A DNA stretch of 64,000 nucleotides from Candidatus Obscuribacterales bacterium (GTDB taxonomy: Bacteria; Cyanobacteriota; Vampirovibrionia; Obscuribacterales; Obscuribacteraceae), in contig JARLHI010000057.1 in NCBI GenBank assembly GCA_031292355.1, forward strand, positions 186,001 through 250,000, given 5' to 3'. Of the stretch, positions 1 to 8,685 are shown piece after piece. The notes under the pieces were generated by a model. It was given only the letters and a program-made list of their open reading frames with translations, had not been told where the DNA came from and did not search any database. Each line of letters opens with the position of its first letter. The stretch's first letter is position 1. The position numbers and the translations under genes were made by a program.

Positions 1-1037
1 CCAGTGTGCACATCGATGATTGAATTAGCCGCGACAGACTCATGGGTCAACGCCATCTTTAGCGCGCTAGATACCTGCAAAGCCAAAGACTCTAACAAAT
101 CAATTTGTTCGCGATGGAAAGCGCGTTTGTCGGTCGAAAAGACTTCAATGACACCAAGTGGTTGCTGCTGAAAAAACAAAGGTAAAGCAATCACAGAATT
201 AAAATTGGCACCGCCAGTAGCTTTTGGCATACCAAATGGTTCGCGAGCGCCATCGCCAATATATTCGGTCTTGCCTGAACGCAAGCAACTTCCGGCAATT
301 GTATCCCGCACACCTAAATCGAAAGCTTTGAGACTCTTACCTTCTAGACCTTTGTAGGCGGCAAGCTGAAAAGCGTTATTTGGTCCATCATAAAGAAGAA
401 TGGCACAGTTGGGCGTATTGCCCAGAACGAGCGCCGTATCAGCGGCAATTTGCAAAACATCATTGGCCTGTAAAGCGTTATTGCTGAGCGCACACGACGT
501 CTTATAAAGAGTACCTAGCCGTTCACGTTCGTACTCGCTGCGCCCAAAGAGAATTGAATTGGCGATAGCAAGCGAAGTTACTTCAGAAACCTGACTAAGG
601 AAGTCCACATATTTGAGCAAGCTCACGTTATTGACGTCCATGAGGACACCGCCAACAAGCAGGTTTGATGAAATTAAGGGCAGGGCAATTTGACCGGCGC
701 TGCCTTCGCGCATCATCACAGCCCGACTCAAATCTGGTGCACTATCTGGAACAGCAGTCACGGCCGCTCGCTTTTGAACAACATATTTGAGCAGCGTTTC
801 TGCCGAGAACGGCAAAACTTTCATTTGTTCGAGCGACTCAGGGGAGTAACCTTTTCCGGCCATCAGCTTCAGAGACAGACTTTCATTATCAGAAAGGAAA
901 ATCGCGACTTTCGCACCGCCGCCTAATTCGACGAACTGCATCACCGCAGCATCGAGCACGTCTTTTAGACGTAACGATGAAAGAAGTGTCTTCTGCATTA
1001 ATATGTACCGAGGCAAAAGGCTGCCTTCATTACTCAT
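1..1037 (-). CDS. Two-GAF-domain signalling protein (partial, C-terminus off the window)
   Basis: The reverse strand is open from an ATG at 1037 to the left edge of the window, about 345 codons, so the C-terminus is missing. The translation begins MSNEGSLLPRYILMQ and reads as two GAF-like sensor modules, roughly residues 20-165 and 185-325. Typical GAF phrases are visible in the second, such as VIALPLFFQQQPLGVIEVFS followed by a helix with QIDLLESLALQVSSALK. GAF domains bind small ligands or mediate dimerisation. The last visible residues, SIIDVHTG, are where a GGDEF domain would begin with D-x-x-T-G-L-x-N, so a diguanylate cyclase output is possible, but this is inference. It could equally end in a kinase or PP2C domain. 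It is divergent from the HIT gene. Confidence 0.75.
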   Translation of the reverse strand, partial: MSNEGSLLPRYILMQKTLLSSLRLKDVLDAAVMQFVELGGGAKVAIFLSDNESLSLKLMAGKGYSPESLEQMKVLPFSAETLLKYVVQKRAAVTAVPDSAPDLSRAVMMREGSAGQIALPLISSNLLVGGVLMDVNNVSLLKYVDFLSQVSEVTSLAIANSILFGRSEYERERLGTLYKTSCALSNNALQANDVLQIAADTALVLGNTPNCAILLYDGPNNAFQLAAYKGLEGKSLKAFDLGVRDTIAGSCLRSGKTEYIGDGAREPFGMPKATGGANFNSVIALPLFFQQQPLGVIEVFSTDKRAFHREQIDLLESLALQVSSALKMALTHESVAANSIIDVHT

Positions 1038-1253
1038 CGCATACTCCCGTGGTTGACCAGACTTCTGTCATTGTTGCCGTTCTATTTTAACTTTGCGGTT
1101 TAATTTTGAGCTTTCTGTGCTGCTTTTTTACTGATTAATATGATAATTTGCCGACCAGTATTATGCTCGCTATCACGCCCACTTAGCTTTCGCTTTAATT
1201 CCCTTTAGTTCTATCTTCCACTTTAAAGCGAAAACAAGACTATCTAAATAGTG

Positions 1254-1267
1254 AGAAAGTACTTTCT
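1254..1267. promoter_or_regulatory. 14-bp perfect palindrome upstream of the HIT gene
   Basis: AGAAAGTACTTTCT is a perfect dyad in the 280-bp gap between the divergent GAF-protein and HIT genes, ending 50 bp before the HIT start codon. Position and symmetry suit an operator for a dimeric regulator. No regulator is identified, and a chance palindrome in AT-rich DNA is possible. The rest of the gap holds no gene that I can see. Confidence 0.3.
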
Positions 1268-1316
1268 TACCACAAATATGTTTTCAAGCATCAGTATCTG
1301 CTAACCAGGGGTAATT

Positions 1317-1667
1317 ATGAGCACCAATACCGACGCAAACTGCATCTTCTGCAAAGTCATTAATGGTCAAATTCCCAGTCAAAAACTGAGCGATGACGAA
1401 CACTCTATCGCCATATCCGACCTTAATCCGCAGGCACCAGTTCACATCCTGATCATGCCCAAAATGCACGTAGCCAGTATCGCCGCTCTCGACAGTCCTG
1501 AGCTAACTGGTCATCTATTTCAAAAAGCAAAAAAACTAGCAACCGAGCTGAAATTAGAAAAAGGCTTTCGCATTGTCGTCAACACGGGTGATGACGGTGG
1601 ACAGACTGTGCACCATTTGCATATCCATTTGCTAGGTGGGCGCGCCTTTGGTTGGCCGCCAGGCTAA
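1317..1667 (+). CDS. HIT family nucleotide-binding hydrolase (HinT-like)
   Basis: A 116-residue protein of normal length for the Hint branch of the histidine-triad superfamily, cytosolic enzymes that hydrolyse phosphoramidates and acyl-adenylates such as AMP-lysine. It has the N-terminal C-I-F-C pair (residues 9-12), the IPSQKL and D-x-N-P-Q-A-P-x-H segments, and the histidine triad HHLHIHLL near residues 99-106 followed by the usual GGRAFGWPPG tail. The ATG at 1317 is preceded by an AGGGG ribosome-binding site. It is monocistronic here. Family assignment is firm; the physiological substrate is unknown. Confidence 0.93.
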   Translation: MSTNTDANCIFCKVINGQIPSQKLSDDEHSIAISDLNPQAPVHILIMPKMHVASIAALDSPELTGHLFQKAKKLATELKLEKGFRIVVNTGDDGGQTVHHLHIHLLGGRAFGWPPG

Positions 1668-1877
1668 ACAAACAGCGGTCGAAAGCAAACACATGAGTGT
1701 TAAAGATCCAGGCTGGAAGCAATTCCAGCCATTTTTGTAGGATTTCGACCAAATAACAAAGTTTTGCCATGTTGGCAACCGGGTATGTCTTTATTGCAGT
1801 GATGAACGGAACTGATACGAGTTGAAACCGTCCTCCGCAGCTTTGATCAAGATCACACTCGCGAAAGGGGAATATCC

Positions 1878-2087
1878 ATGGCTACTCAACAGACTACCGA
1901 TCAACAAGTTCTGTGGATGGCTGATTGCTATAGTTTGGCTAAGCGTTTCCCCGATTCTCGGACCTGGCTATCTTTGTTAGATCCTGTAGAACCGAAAGAC
2001 GCAAAACACCTCAATCCATTCCATTATTGGCTGTGGATGGAGATTTGGAAAGCGGCACAGACTGAGCAACCAGAACTCTGTCAGTAA
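1878..2087 (+). CDS. Small Trp-rich hypothetical protein
   Basis: A 69-residue ORF preceded by a good ribosome-binding site (AAAGGGG, 7 nt before the ATG). The product contains five tryptophans, with motifs such as FPDSRTWLSLLDP and a C-terminal YWLWMEIWKAA helix. It has no signal peptide or membrane segment. I do not recognise the family. The ribosome site and the tight fit before a hairpin suggest a real gene. It is convergent with the nucleotidyltransferase gene. Confidence 0.55.
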   Translation: MATQQTTDQQVLWMADCYSLAKRFPDSRTWLSLLDPVEPKDAKHLNPFHYWLWMEIWKAAQTEQPELCQ

Positions 2088-2104
2088 CGATCAATAACTC
2101 TGAG

Positions 2105-2167
2105 CAGGCACTATAGATGGTGCCTGTTAGAATCACGCAAATTTTGTGCCAGCACTACAGACGGTGC
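2105..2167. repeat. Two copies of a 16-nt hairpin-forming palindrome
   Basis: GCACTATAGATGGTGC (2108-2123) and GCACTACAGACGGTGC (2152-2167) are near-identical copies 44 bp apart. In both, GCAC pairs with GTGC. In the first copy the stem extends to CAGGCAC/GTGCCTG (2105-2126). They lie just after the small Trp-rich ORF and before the long terminator. They could be RNA hairpins in the 3' UTR or twin binding sites. Confidence 0.4.
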
Positions 2168-2198
2168 GAGCAAGTATTTCAAAAAATCGTCAATCTTA

Positions 2199-2238
2199 AA
2201 CGCAAAGACGCTCAATTAATACTGAGCGTCTTTGCGTT
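2199..2238. terminator. Bidirectional terminator hairpin
   Basis: A perfect 16-bp inverted repeat, AACGCAAAGACGCTCA and its complement, surrounds an 8-nt loop. It lies between the convergent small ORF (+) and nucleotidyltransferase (-) genes. There is no long T-run on either side, but stem length and position strongly suggest a shared terminator. Confidence 0.75.
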
Positions 2239-2253
2239 ATTATTGACCAGAAA

Positions 2254-3282
2254 TTAGCAGCGTGCAGGTGTTGCTGTCAGTTCATTGACCAGTGGTGTCA
2301 CAAGTGCTTGACGGTTGATGATGGAATCAGCAGCAATCAAACAATTTGCGCCAATCACTGATTCACTCACATTTGAATTAGCGTGAATATGAGCACCTTC
2401 CCACAGCACTGAGTCATTGATGACGCATCCCGAGTCAATCACACAGGAATCACCAATTACAACGCGTCCCTGGAAAGTGACGTTTTTGCCAATCGAAACA
2501 TTCTTACCAACGAGCACTTGCGCTCCGCCAGACTCTTTCTTGCTCAACAGCGTGCCACCAAGATCGATTTTTACGAGCCCTGAAAGCACGTCTAAATTGG
2601 CTTCACGGTATTGATCGATAGTGCCTACATCCGACCAATAGGTTTCGATCTCGATACCCAGAACAGGAAAACCTTCTTTGACCAATTTTGGGAACAGTTG
2701 TTTGCCGAAACCAAAATCTCCTGTAGCAGGAATATGCTCGAAAACTTCAGGTTCGAAGATATATATTCCAGTTGAGATTAAATTCGACAATGCTTCCTCG
2801 GCTTTTGGCTTTTCCTGGAAACCAGTAATGAAGCCGTTATCATCAACGACAACAACGCCAAAGCGAGTGACATCTTCCATTCTCTTTACGGCTATGCTGG
2901 CAATGGCCTTCTTTTTCTTATGTTCAGCAACGAGCATGGTCAAATCAGCATCTGTAATTAGATCGCCCATAATCACGATGAAAGTGCCGTCTTCAAGGAA
3001 TTTACGGCAAGCTCGAACGCCACCGGCGTCTCCCGAGAGCTTTTCTTCGTACTCGAACAAAATCTGCATTCCGAGTGGCGAGCCATCTTGAAAATATTCG
3101 GTCAGTTTTTCGGGCAAATAATGCAAATTAGCGCAAACGTCGGTGATACCGTGGCGTTTGAGCAGTAATAGCAAATGCTCCATCACCGGTTTGTTTACAA
3201 CCGGCACTGAAGGTTTCGGCACAGAAGCGGTCAAAGGATCAAGTCGTGAGCCGACACCGGCTGCAAGAACCATTGCTTTCAT
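2254..3282 (-). CDS. Sugar-phosphate nucleotidyltransferase with left-handed beta-helix tail
   Basis: This 342-residue enzyme starts with the nucleotidyltransferase signature MVLAAGVGSRLDPLT, then KPSVPVVNKPVMEH (residues 22-35) and the metal-binding phrase IVIMGDLITDADL near residue 105. After about residue 245 it has a hexapeptide-repeat beta-helix (VGKNVSIGKNVTF and similar). This is the architecture of NDP-sugar pyrophosphorylases such as mannose-1-phosphate guanylyltransferase or glucose-1-phosphate thymidylyltransferase, which make activated sugars for surface polysaccharides. The exact sugar cannot be told. The ATG lies 35 bp downstream of argH on the same strand, so the two are probably co-transcribed and stop at the hairpin at 2199-2238. 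Confidence 0.85.
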   Translation of the reverse strand: MKAMVLAAGVGSRLDPLTASVPKPSVPVVNKPVMEHLLLLLKRHGITDVCANLHYLPEKLTEYFQDGSPLGMQILFEYEEKLSGDAGGVRACRKFLEDGTFIVIMGDLITDADLTMLVAEHKKKKAIASIAVKRMEDVTRFGVVVVDDNGFITGFQEKPKAEEALSNLISTGIYIFEPEVFEHIPATGDFGFGKQLFPKLVKEGFPVLGIEIETYWSDVGTIDQYREANLDVLSGLVKIDLGGTLLSKKESGGAQVLVGKNVSIGKNVTFQGRVVIGDSCVIDSGCVINDSVLWEGAHIHANSNVSESVIGANCLIAADSIINRQALVTPLVNELTATPARC

Positions 3283-3317
3283 ATGTTAGACACCTGCTTT
3301 TCTTGCAAGCCCCCAGG

Positions 3318-4775
3318 TTACCCGTCATTATCGAGACAGTTTAACCTTTTAGCAGCTAGATTTGACAATGCTTTCCGCTCATTTTCCAAAAGAAGAGTGG
3401 CCCTGTGCCTGGCATTTTCCACTTGTTCGGTGGCTGTACCGCCAAATGAAGAACGAGAATCAATCGATTCTTCAAGATTCAAATACGTATAGATTTGTTC
3501 GTCAAAGCCCGGATGAAATAAAGCCCATTCATTCAGAGTGAGGTCCATGAGCTGCCTATTGCGATCTCGACAATAGTTAACGAGCGATTCAACAATTTTC
3601 GCCGACTTGTCATTAGAGATGCCTCTCTCAACCAGATAATCAACGACATTTGAAGCATTGGTTAAATCCGCAGTAGCCAGATATCGCATACGGTCAGTAT
3701 CAAAATGAAGGGCAGGCAATAATTCCATCGTCAGCTCAAGAATAAAGCGTATATCGTTTACTGTTTCTAACAGTGCAGGCAAGCTCTCCTGCAAGTCGTG
3801 GCAATAACTGAGAGGCAAGCCCTTCAGTTCGGTCAGAAATTGAGTCAACCGACCAATTACAGCCGAAGGCCTTGAACGCAAAATTTCTAGCATTTCTGGA
3901 TTGCGCTTTTGCGGCATACTCTGCGAACGAAAAACAAAAGCTCTGGGCAAACGCACCATGGCAAATTCATTTGTAGACCACAACAGTAATTCCGAACTCA
4001 TTTGAGACAAATGCGTTCCAAGCAGTGCGGCAAAGCTAGTGAATTCAACGACATAGTCACGATCAGAGACAGCATCCAAACTATTTTCCATCGCCTGATC
4101 GAAACCGAGCGCTTTTGCCGTCATGTCTCTATCGATTGGTTGTTTGCTGCCGGCAAGCTGACCTGAACCAAGCGGGGAAACATTGAGACGCTTATAGCAA
4201 TCCATCAGTCGAGCGAAATCTCGCTGCACACGTGCTTCATTAGCCAGCCACCAGTGCGATAACAAAATCGGCAAGGCCGGCTGCATATGCGTGTATCCAG
4301 GCATAATCGCCTCCTGATCTCGCTCAGCCAATTGCAAAAACAATTGACGTAAGTCGGTCATTTTATTGAGTATGTCGATTATGGCATCCCTGAGCCAGAG
4401 TCGGATGTCGGTGGCAATGTGGTCGTTGTGAGACTTAGCGACGTTGAGAACAGGCGCTAACTCACCAACAATTTCTTCCAATCGTCTTTGAATGCCGGTA
4501 TGAATGTCAGCGTCGCCAGGCTGAAGGAAAGAGCCACCATCAGCGAACTCACGTCGCAATTGCTCGAGAGCAAGCACGACGTCTGTTGCTATTTGTTGAT
4601 GAACAATTCCTGTTGCACCAAGCATCCGCACATGCGCTATTGAAGACTCAATATCAGCTGAAACCAGGGCCTGCTCAACTTTTGGACTTTGCCAGAAGCG
4701 TCGCACCTGATCGAAATTGGGACCAACATTATTTGTCGAAACTTGAGCCTGGACTTTTTTACCTTTAATGCTCAT
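3318..4775 (-). CDS. argH: Argininosuccinate lyase
   Basis: This 485-residue member of the fumarase/aspartase superfamily would cleave argininosuccinate to arginine and fumarate, the last step of arginine synthesis. Visible ArgH features are DIESSIAHVRML near residue 41, the THMQPALP segment, SPLGSGQLAG and NSLDAVSDRDYVVEF, and the mobile active-site loop SQSMPQKRNP around Ser286. The usual GSS of the loop reads RSQ here, a small variation. Length is slightly above the normal 460-470. No other arginine gene is nearby; the downstream partner is the nucleotidyltransferase gene. Confidence 0.9.
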   Translation of the reverse strand: MSIKGKKVQAQVSTNNVGPNFDQVRRFWQSPKVEQALVSADIESSIAHVRMLGATGIVHQQIATDVVLALEQLRREFADGGSFLQPGDADIHTGIQRRLEEIVGELAPVLNVAKSHNDHIATDIRLWLRDAIIDILNKMTDLRQLFLQLAERDQEAIMPGYTHMQPALPILLSHWWLANEARVQRDFARLMDCYKRLNVSPLGSGQLAGSKQPIDRDMTAKALGFDQAMENSLDAVSDRDYVVEFTSFAALLGTHLSQMSSELLLWSTNEFAMVRLPRAFVFRSQSMPQKRNPEMLEILRSRPSAVIGRLTQFLTELKGLPLSYCHDLQESLPALLETVNDIRFILELTMELLPALHFDTDRMRYLATADLTNASNVVDYLVERGISNDKSAKIVESLVNYCRDRNRQLMDLTLNEWALFHPGFDEQIYTYLNLEESIDSRSSFGGTATEQVENARHRATLLLENERKALSNLAAKRLNCLDNDG

Positions 4776-4836
4776 TTTTCGACTCTCTGTTTTGAGGTGT
4801 TTTGATTGATTCTATTATTGATTCAATCACGGCTGC

Positions 4837-4968
4837 CTAGGGCAGTTTTCCGGCTTTCATAACCTTTTTATTCTTTTCAATTTGACGCTGATATCTAATC
4901 ATGTCGGCTTGATATCTTTTTTGTACTTCTTGTTTGACCTGAGTAACTTCGCTTCTCTTATCTTCCAT
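4837..4968 (-). pseudogene. Charged coiled-coil small ORF, probably the 3' remnant of a broken gene
   Basis: The reverse strand encodes 43 residues beginning MEDKRSEVTQVKQEV and ending KVMKAGKLP, strongly helical and charged. Directly upstream in the same frame, after one in-frame TAG, the translation continues backwards as FICITCGKKRIEEQLEKLKN, a CxxC pair followed by the same style of coiled coil. The simplest reading is one small CxxC/coiled-coil protein cut by a stop codon and, further up, a frameshift. It could instead be a genuine micro-protein; no ribosome-binding site is evident. Confidence 0.35.
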
Positions 4969-5503
4969 TTTCTTCTTCTCTATCTACTTATTCTTTAGCT
5001 TCTCTAACTGTTCTTCTATTCTTTTCTTACCGCAAGTGATGCAGATGAACTTCTACACCGCTTCGCTTAACCACTACTTCTACTTTCACCTCAGCAATTT
5101 GCTGCGAAAAGGTGGGGACTCCAGAGGGAGTGAATGAGGCATTGCTTTAAGAACTTGGCGGATCGCGCCTGGGCGTCGTAACACTTTTGATGAAGTCTAT
5201 TTGCTTAGACAAATTTTTCGCCTTCTCGATCCAGACATACTCTTACATCTTCATGGTTAAGAGATCGTAATCGTGGGAAATTTGTTTCCGTTTTTTTGAC
5301 TCTGGGCGCGAGGCCCTGTCGACTTCATTAAAAGCGCTTAGCCCCATATATCAAATATACCACGTTTAATGATCCCAAACCCCTTCAGGCAGACGGTTTT
5401 CAAGAGAACGAGTGAAAGATTATTAGGCTTAGGTCAGGCGGGGGCTCGCTTAGCAGCGTAAAAAGCCAGTGAGGAAGTGCAGTTATGCTTGCCAGCAAAC
5501 ACT
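4969..5503. other. 535-bp stretch without an intact gene; decayed coding sequence
   Basis: No complete gene is visible. On the reverse strand, short open stretches in different frames read like real protein: about 5159-5253 (EYVWIEKAKNLSKQIDF followed by IKSVTTPRRDPP) and about 5030-5150 (SGVPTFSQQIAEVKVEVVVK). Each is ended by a stop or frame change, as expected for a degraded gene running leftward into 4837. The segment 5300-5503 shows nothing recognisable. No tRNA-like fold was found. Confidence 0.35.
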
Positions 5504-6775
5504 TTACGACTTTGCAGCCTTGAGGGGATCAGGCAAAGGGATGGTCAAGCTCAGGGCAAAAGCGATGGCCATCGAAATCGCTCCGACTATATAGGGACTA
5601 TTTTCCCCACAGTGACCGAATAGATACCCGCCAACCAGTGGTCCGACAATTCTGCCCAGAGTCGACAACGATTGACCCACTCCTAGAACGCCACCGACAC
5701 TTTCACCGGGGGAAAGTTTAGACAGAATCGATTGATTGGACGGCGAATTGATACCAGAGCCGATGGCAAGAACGGCCATAATGCCGTAAAGAGCCGGCAC
5801 CGAAGGCATGAACGGTGTCAGCAGCAAACCAAAGATCAAAATGAACGTACCGAGCGAAATCAATTTCTTCTCGCCATATTTTCTGGCCATTTTGTGGATG
5901 CCACCGCCTTGAACGAGGCAAATCCAGAAGCCGATCCAGGTGAATAGCACACTATTTTCCACGGCCGTGAAAGCAAATTTCTGTTGCGTCAATAAGACGA
6001 TGGTCGCTTCCATGTTGGCAAAAGCGAAAGTAGACATGAAGAAAATCGCAAGCGACGTACGCAAATTTTTGTGAGTAAGCGTTTGCATGACAAAACCCGG
6101 CCCTACGCCAAAGCGCTCTTCGCCAGAGTGACTGCGCTTTTCTGGTTCTGGCAAAAGGAAGAAGGTGAGGACCAGATCAAGAATACTGAAAAATGCTGCC
6201 ACAAAACCAATCATTTGCATGTTGTGATCGGCCATTGAAGCAAGGCCAATTGTCGAAAGCAGTTTTTTCGACGATAGAAAACCACCCATGGCCGGTCCCA
6301 GAACAAAGCCCAGACCAAAGGCTGCACCAATTGCTCCCATACCTTTCGAGCGAGTTTCATCATTGGTGACGTCGGCGACATATGCCTGCGCAACAGCAAT
6401 ATTGGCGTTGCCGGCACCAGCAACCAACCTGGAAACGAATAACAAAAGCAGACTATTCGAAAATCCCCAGATCAAATAACCAACCGCAGAGGCCGCAAGA
6501 CTGATAAGCATGATCGGGCGACGACCAACTTTATCGGAAAGTCGTCCCCAGAAGGGAGTGAAGATGAATTGAGCGAGAGAGTAGCTGGCGACAACACAAC
6601 CAACCACGAAAGCACTGGCATGGAATTGCTGCGCATAGGTCGGCATAACCGGTATGACAAGTCCAAAACCCAATAAGTCGATAAACACTGTCAAAAAGAG
6701 AAGAAAAAGAACGGGCTTGCCTTTCTTTTTTTCTGGTACTTTCTCTGGCAATTTTTCTGAAGTATTTTGCATCAT
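5504..6775 (-). CDS. Major facilitator superfamily transporter (DHA1-like)
   Basis: A 12-helix MFS protein of about 420 residues. It contains the canonical loop 2-3 motif GRLSDKVGRRPIMLISL and antiporter-type helix-5 text GAAFGLGFVLGPAMGGFL, typical of the drug:H+ antiporter-1 / TetA-like branch. The substrate is not predictable. A lysine-rich cytoplasmic leader precedes helix 1 (VLFLLFLTVFIDLLGFGLVI). I use the ATG at 6775; an in-frame TTG at 6832 would add 19 residues, and neither has a convincing ribosome site. It is divergent from kinase A, with about 200 bp shared upstream. Confidence 0.85.
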   Translation of the reverse strand: MMQNTSEKLPEKVPEKKKGKPVLFLLFLTVFIDLLGFGLVIPVMPTYAQQFHASAFVVGCVVASYSLAQFIFTPFWGRLSDKVGRRPIMLISLAASAVGYLIWGFSNSLLLLFVSRLVAGAGNANIAVAQAYVADVTNDETRSKGMGAIGAAFGLGFVLGPAMGGFLSSKKLLSTIGLASMADHNMQMIGFVAAFFSILDLVLTFFLLPEPEKRSHSGEERFGVGPGFVMQTLTHKNLRTSLAIFFMSTFAFANMEATIVLLTQQKFAFTAVENSVLFTWIGFWICLVQGGGIHKMARKYGEKKLISLGTFILIFGLLLTPFMPSVPALYGIMAVLAIGSGINSPSNQSILSKLSPGESVGGVLGVGQSLSTLGRIVGPLVGGYLFGHCGENSPYIVGAISMAIAFALSLTIPLPDPLKAAKS

Positions 6776-6982
6776 TTTAACTTTGCTGGTTATCCGGGTA
6801 GGACTGGGAGTGCTATCTAAGATTTGCGCCAAATCTGGACTTGATATTAAGCCAGAAAAAGCTTTGCGAGGTTTGTTCCCTGCAGAGTGTGGTAATTAAA
6901 AGTAATATAGGGGCAATTAACTGCTTCTCCACCGACCAGTTGTCAGAACGTATTACCATGGATCTCTCGCTAACCTAAACTT

Positions 6983-8668
6983 ATGAAGCTCTGTCTGATC
7001 TGCAATTTTCAGACCGCCGGCGATCAGGAAATCTGTCCCCGAGACGGATCCTCGATGGTCATCATCGGTGACGACCCACTTCTTGGTGTTGTCGTCGAAG
7101 GTCGCTATAAAATTGAATCTGTAATCGGACAGGGTTCTGCCGGTACTGTGTACAAAGCGGTACAAGAACTTATCGGTCGTGAAGTGGCTATCAAAGTGCT
7201 ACACGACTATTTGGTTTCAGACCAGGAATTTATCAAACGCTTCACGCAAGAAGCCAAAGCCTCTAGTCGATTGAGTCATCCAAACATCATTACCATCTAC
7301 GATTTTGGTGTCATCCCCAAAGGCGGGCGTCCATACATCGCCATGGATCTCTTGAAAGGTACTCCGTTATCTGACTATATCAGCGAACGAAACCACATTC
7401 CGGTAGAAGACGCCGTACCAATTTTCAAGCAAGTTTGCCAGGCACTCGCTGAAGCCCATCGTCAGGGTGTGGTGCATCGCGACATCAAACCAGAAAATAT
7501 CGTGCTCGTTGAAAGGAGTGGACAGAAGCTTTTCCCCATCGTCGTTGATTTTGGTATCGCTAGACTCGTCCAAGAAGAATCCGATCAAGCCCGCATTACT
7601 CGAACAGGCACGGTCTGCGGTAGCCCTACATATATGAGTCCAGAGCAGTGCACAAGCAGTAAAGTTGATCATCGAAGCGACCTTTATTCTTTGGGCATTG
7701 TCATTTATGAAACCCTGACTGGAGAAGTGCCGTTTCTGTCAGACGAACTGGTCAAAGTCATGGCCATGCATCTTTCAGATCCACCAACGCCTTTAAATCA
7801 AGTTCGCGCCGATTTGCAATTCCCCGAAGCACTCGAGCAGGTGGTCACAAAAACGCTCGCCAAAAATCCCAAAGACCGATATCAGACGATGGAAGAATTG
7901 GCTCAGGCGCTCGACGATGCTATGCGTGAACCAGAGAAATCCTCGGTTTCTATCCCTAAACTGTCGCGTCCCGATATGAGTCCTGGACCGCTTGCAGCAG
8001 ACGAAGATCTGTCCAGACACAGAGCCAGCAAAGAAATGATTGCCCCACGGCCAAAGCCCATGGATCTGGCAACAATGGCGCTTGAAGAATTGAAAACATC
8101 TGGCGCTTTCAACGAAATTCCGCCTAGCCTTGCTGAAAAATACGCAGAACACAAGGCAAACAATCTAGCCGCTGAGTCAGCTGCAACAGCCTCAAACCAA
8201 TCTATATCGCATAGCAATTTTCAACGTGGGCGCGTCGAGAAACAATCGATTGGCAATCAAGTGATGAATATCAATCCCAAGATCATCGTAGGAGCCTGTA
8301 GCGCCGTGATTCTTGCGGCCATTGTTGGCTTTGTCAGCTTTGGTGATATGAGCTTTTTGCACGCCGCCCAAGCGCCGTGGAAAGCAAGCACCACATCTGA
8401 TGCCGACGCTTTGTTCAGACAGCAGAAATTTGAAGAAGCCTTGATTATTTACAAATCGGTATTGAAGCAGCAAGGCAAGCTAGCCAAGCCGCAGCAAGAG
8501 AACTTTGCCAAAGCTATTGTCGCAGTTTCTCAGCAATATGCAGGGGAGAAACGCTACGACGACGCCTGCGGCTTACTCAAACAAGTGCCACCAAAAACTT
8601 CGCAAGCCGACAAAGTGAAACAATTGCTGGCGCGCTATATAGCCCAGGACAAAAAAAGTAATCAGTAA
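6983..8668 (+). CDS. Membrane Ser/Thr protein kinase with N-terminal zinc ribbon (kinase A)
   Basis: A 561-residue Hanks-type kinase. The N-terminus (residues 4-20) has a short zinc-ribbon-like knuckle, CLIC-x9-CPRDG. The kinase domain spans about 38-305 with glycine loop GQGSAGTVY, Lys71 in AIKVL, HRDIKPEN (Asp167), DFG (Asp189) and activation-loop end SPTYMSPEQ, so it should be active. A Pro/Ala-rich linker leads to one membrane helix (about 433-455) and a C-terminal TPR-like tail with EEALIIYKSVLKQQGK. The kinase is probably cytoplasmic and the TPR tail external. Substrates are unknown. It is isolated from the kinase cluster further on and convergent with accA. Confidence 0.92.
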   Translation: MKLCLICNFQTAGDQEICPRDGSSMVIIGDDPLLGVVVEGRYKIESVIGQGSAGTVYKAVQELIGREVAIKVLHDYLVSDQEFIKRFTQEAKASSRLSHPNIITIYDFGVIPKGGRPYIAMDLLKGTPLSDYISERNHIPVEDAVPIFKQVCQALAEAHRQGVVHRDIKPENIVLVERSGQKLFPIVVDFGIARLVQEESDQARITRTGTVCGSPTYMSPEQCTSSKVDHRSDLYSLGIVIYETLTGEVPFLSDELVKVMAMHLSDPPTPLNQVRADLQFPEALEQVVTKTLAKNPKDRYQTMEELAQALDDAMREPEKSSVSIPKLSRPDMSPGPLAADEDLSRHRASKEMIAPRPKPMDLATMALEELKTSGAFNEIPPSLAEKYAEHKANNLAAESAATASNQSISHSNFQRGRVEKQSIGNQVMNINPKIIVGACSAVILAAIVGFVSFGDMSFLHAAQAPWKASTTSDADALFRQQKFEEALIIYKSVLKQQGKLAKPQQENFAKAIVAVSQQYAGEKRYDDACGLLKQVPPKTSQADKVKQLLARYIAQDKKSNQ

Positions 8669-8685
8669 TTCTTAAACGAAGAAAC

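Noticed and set aside
690-926. 78-codon ORF on the + strand
   Set aside because: It is the antisense shadow of the GAF protein, which reads as a coherent two-domain protein.
5300-5503. tRNA gene
   Set aside because: No cloverleaf and no GTTCGAATC-like T-loop.
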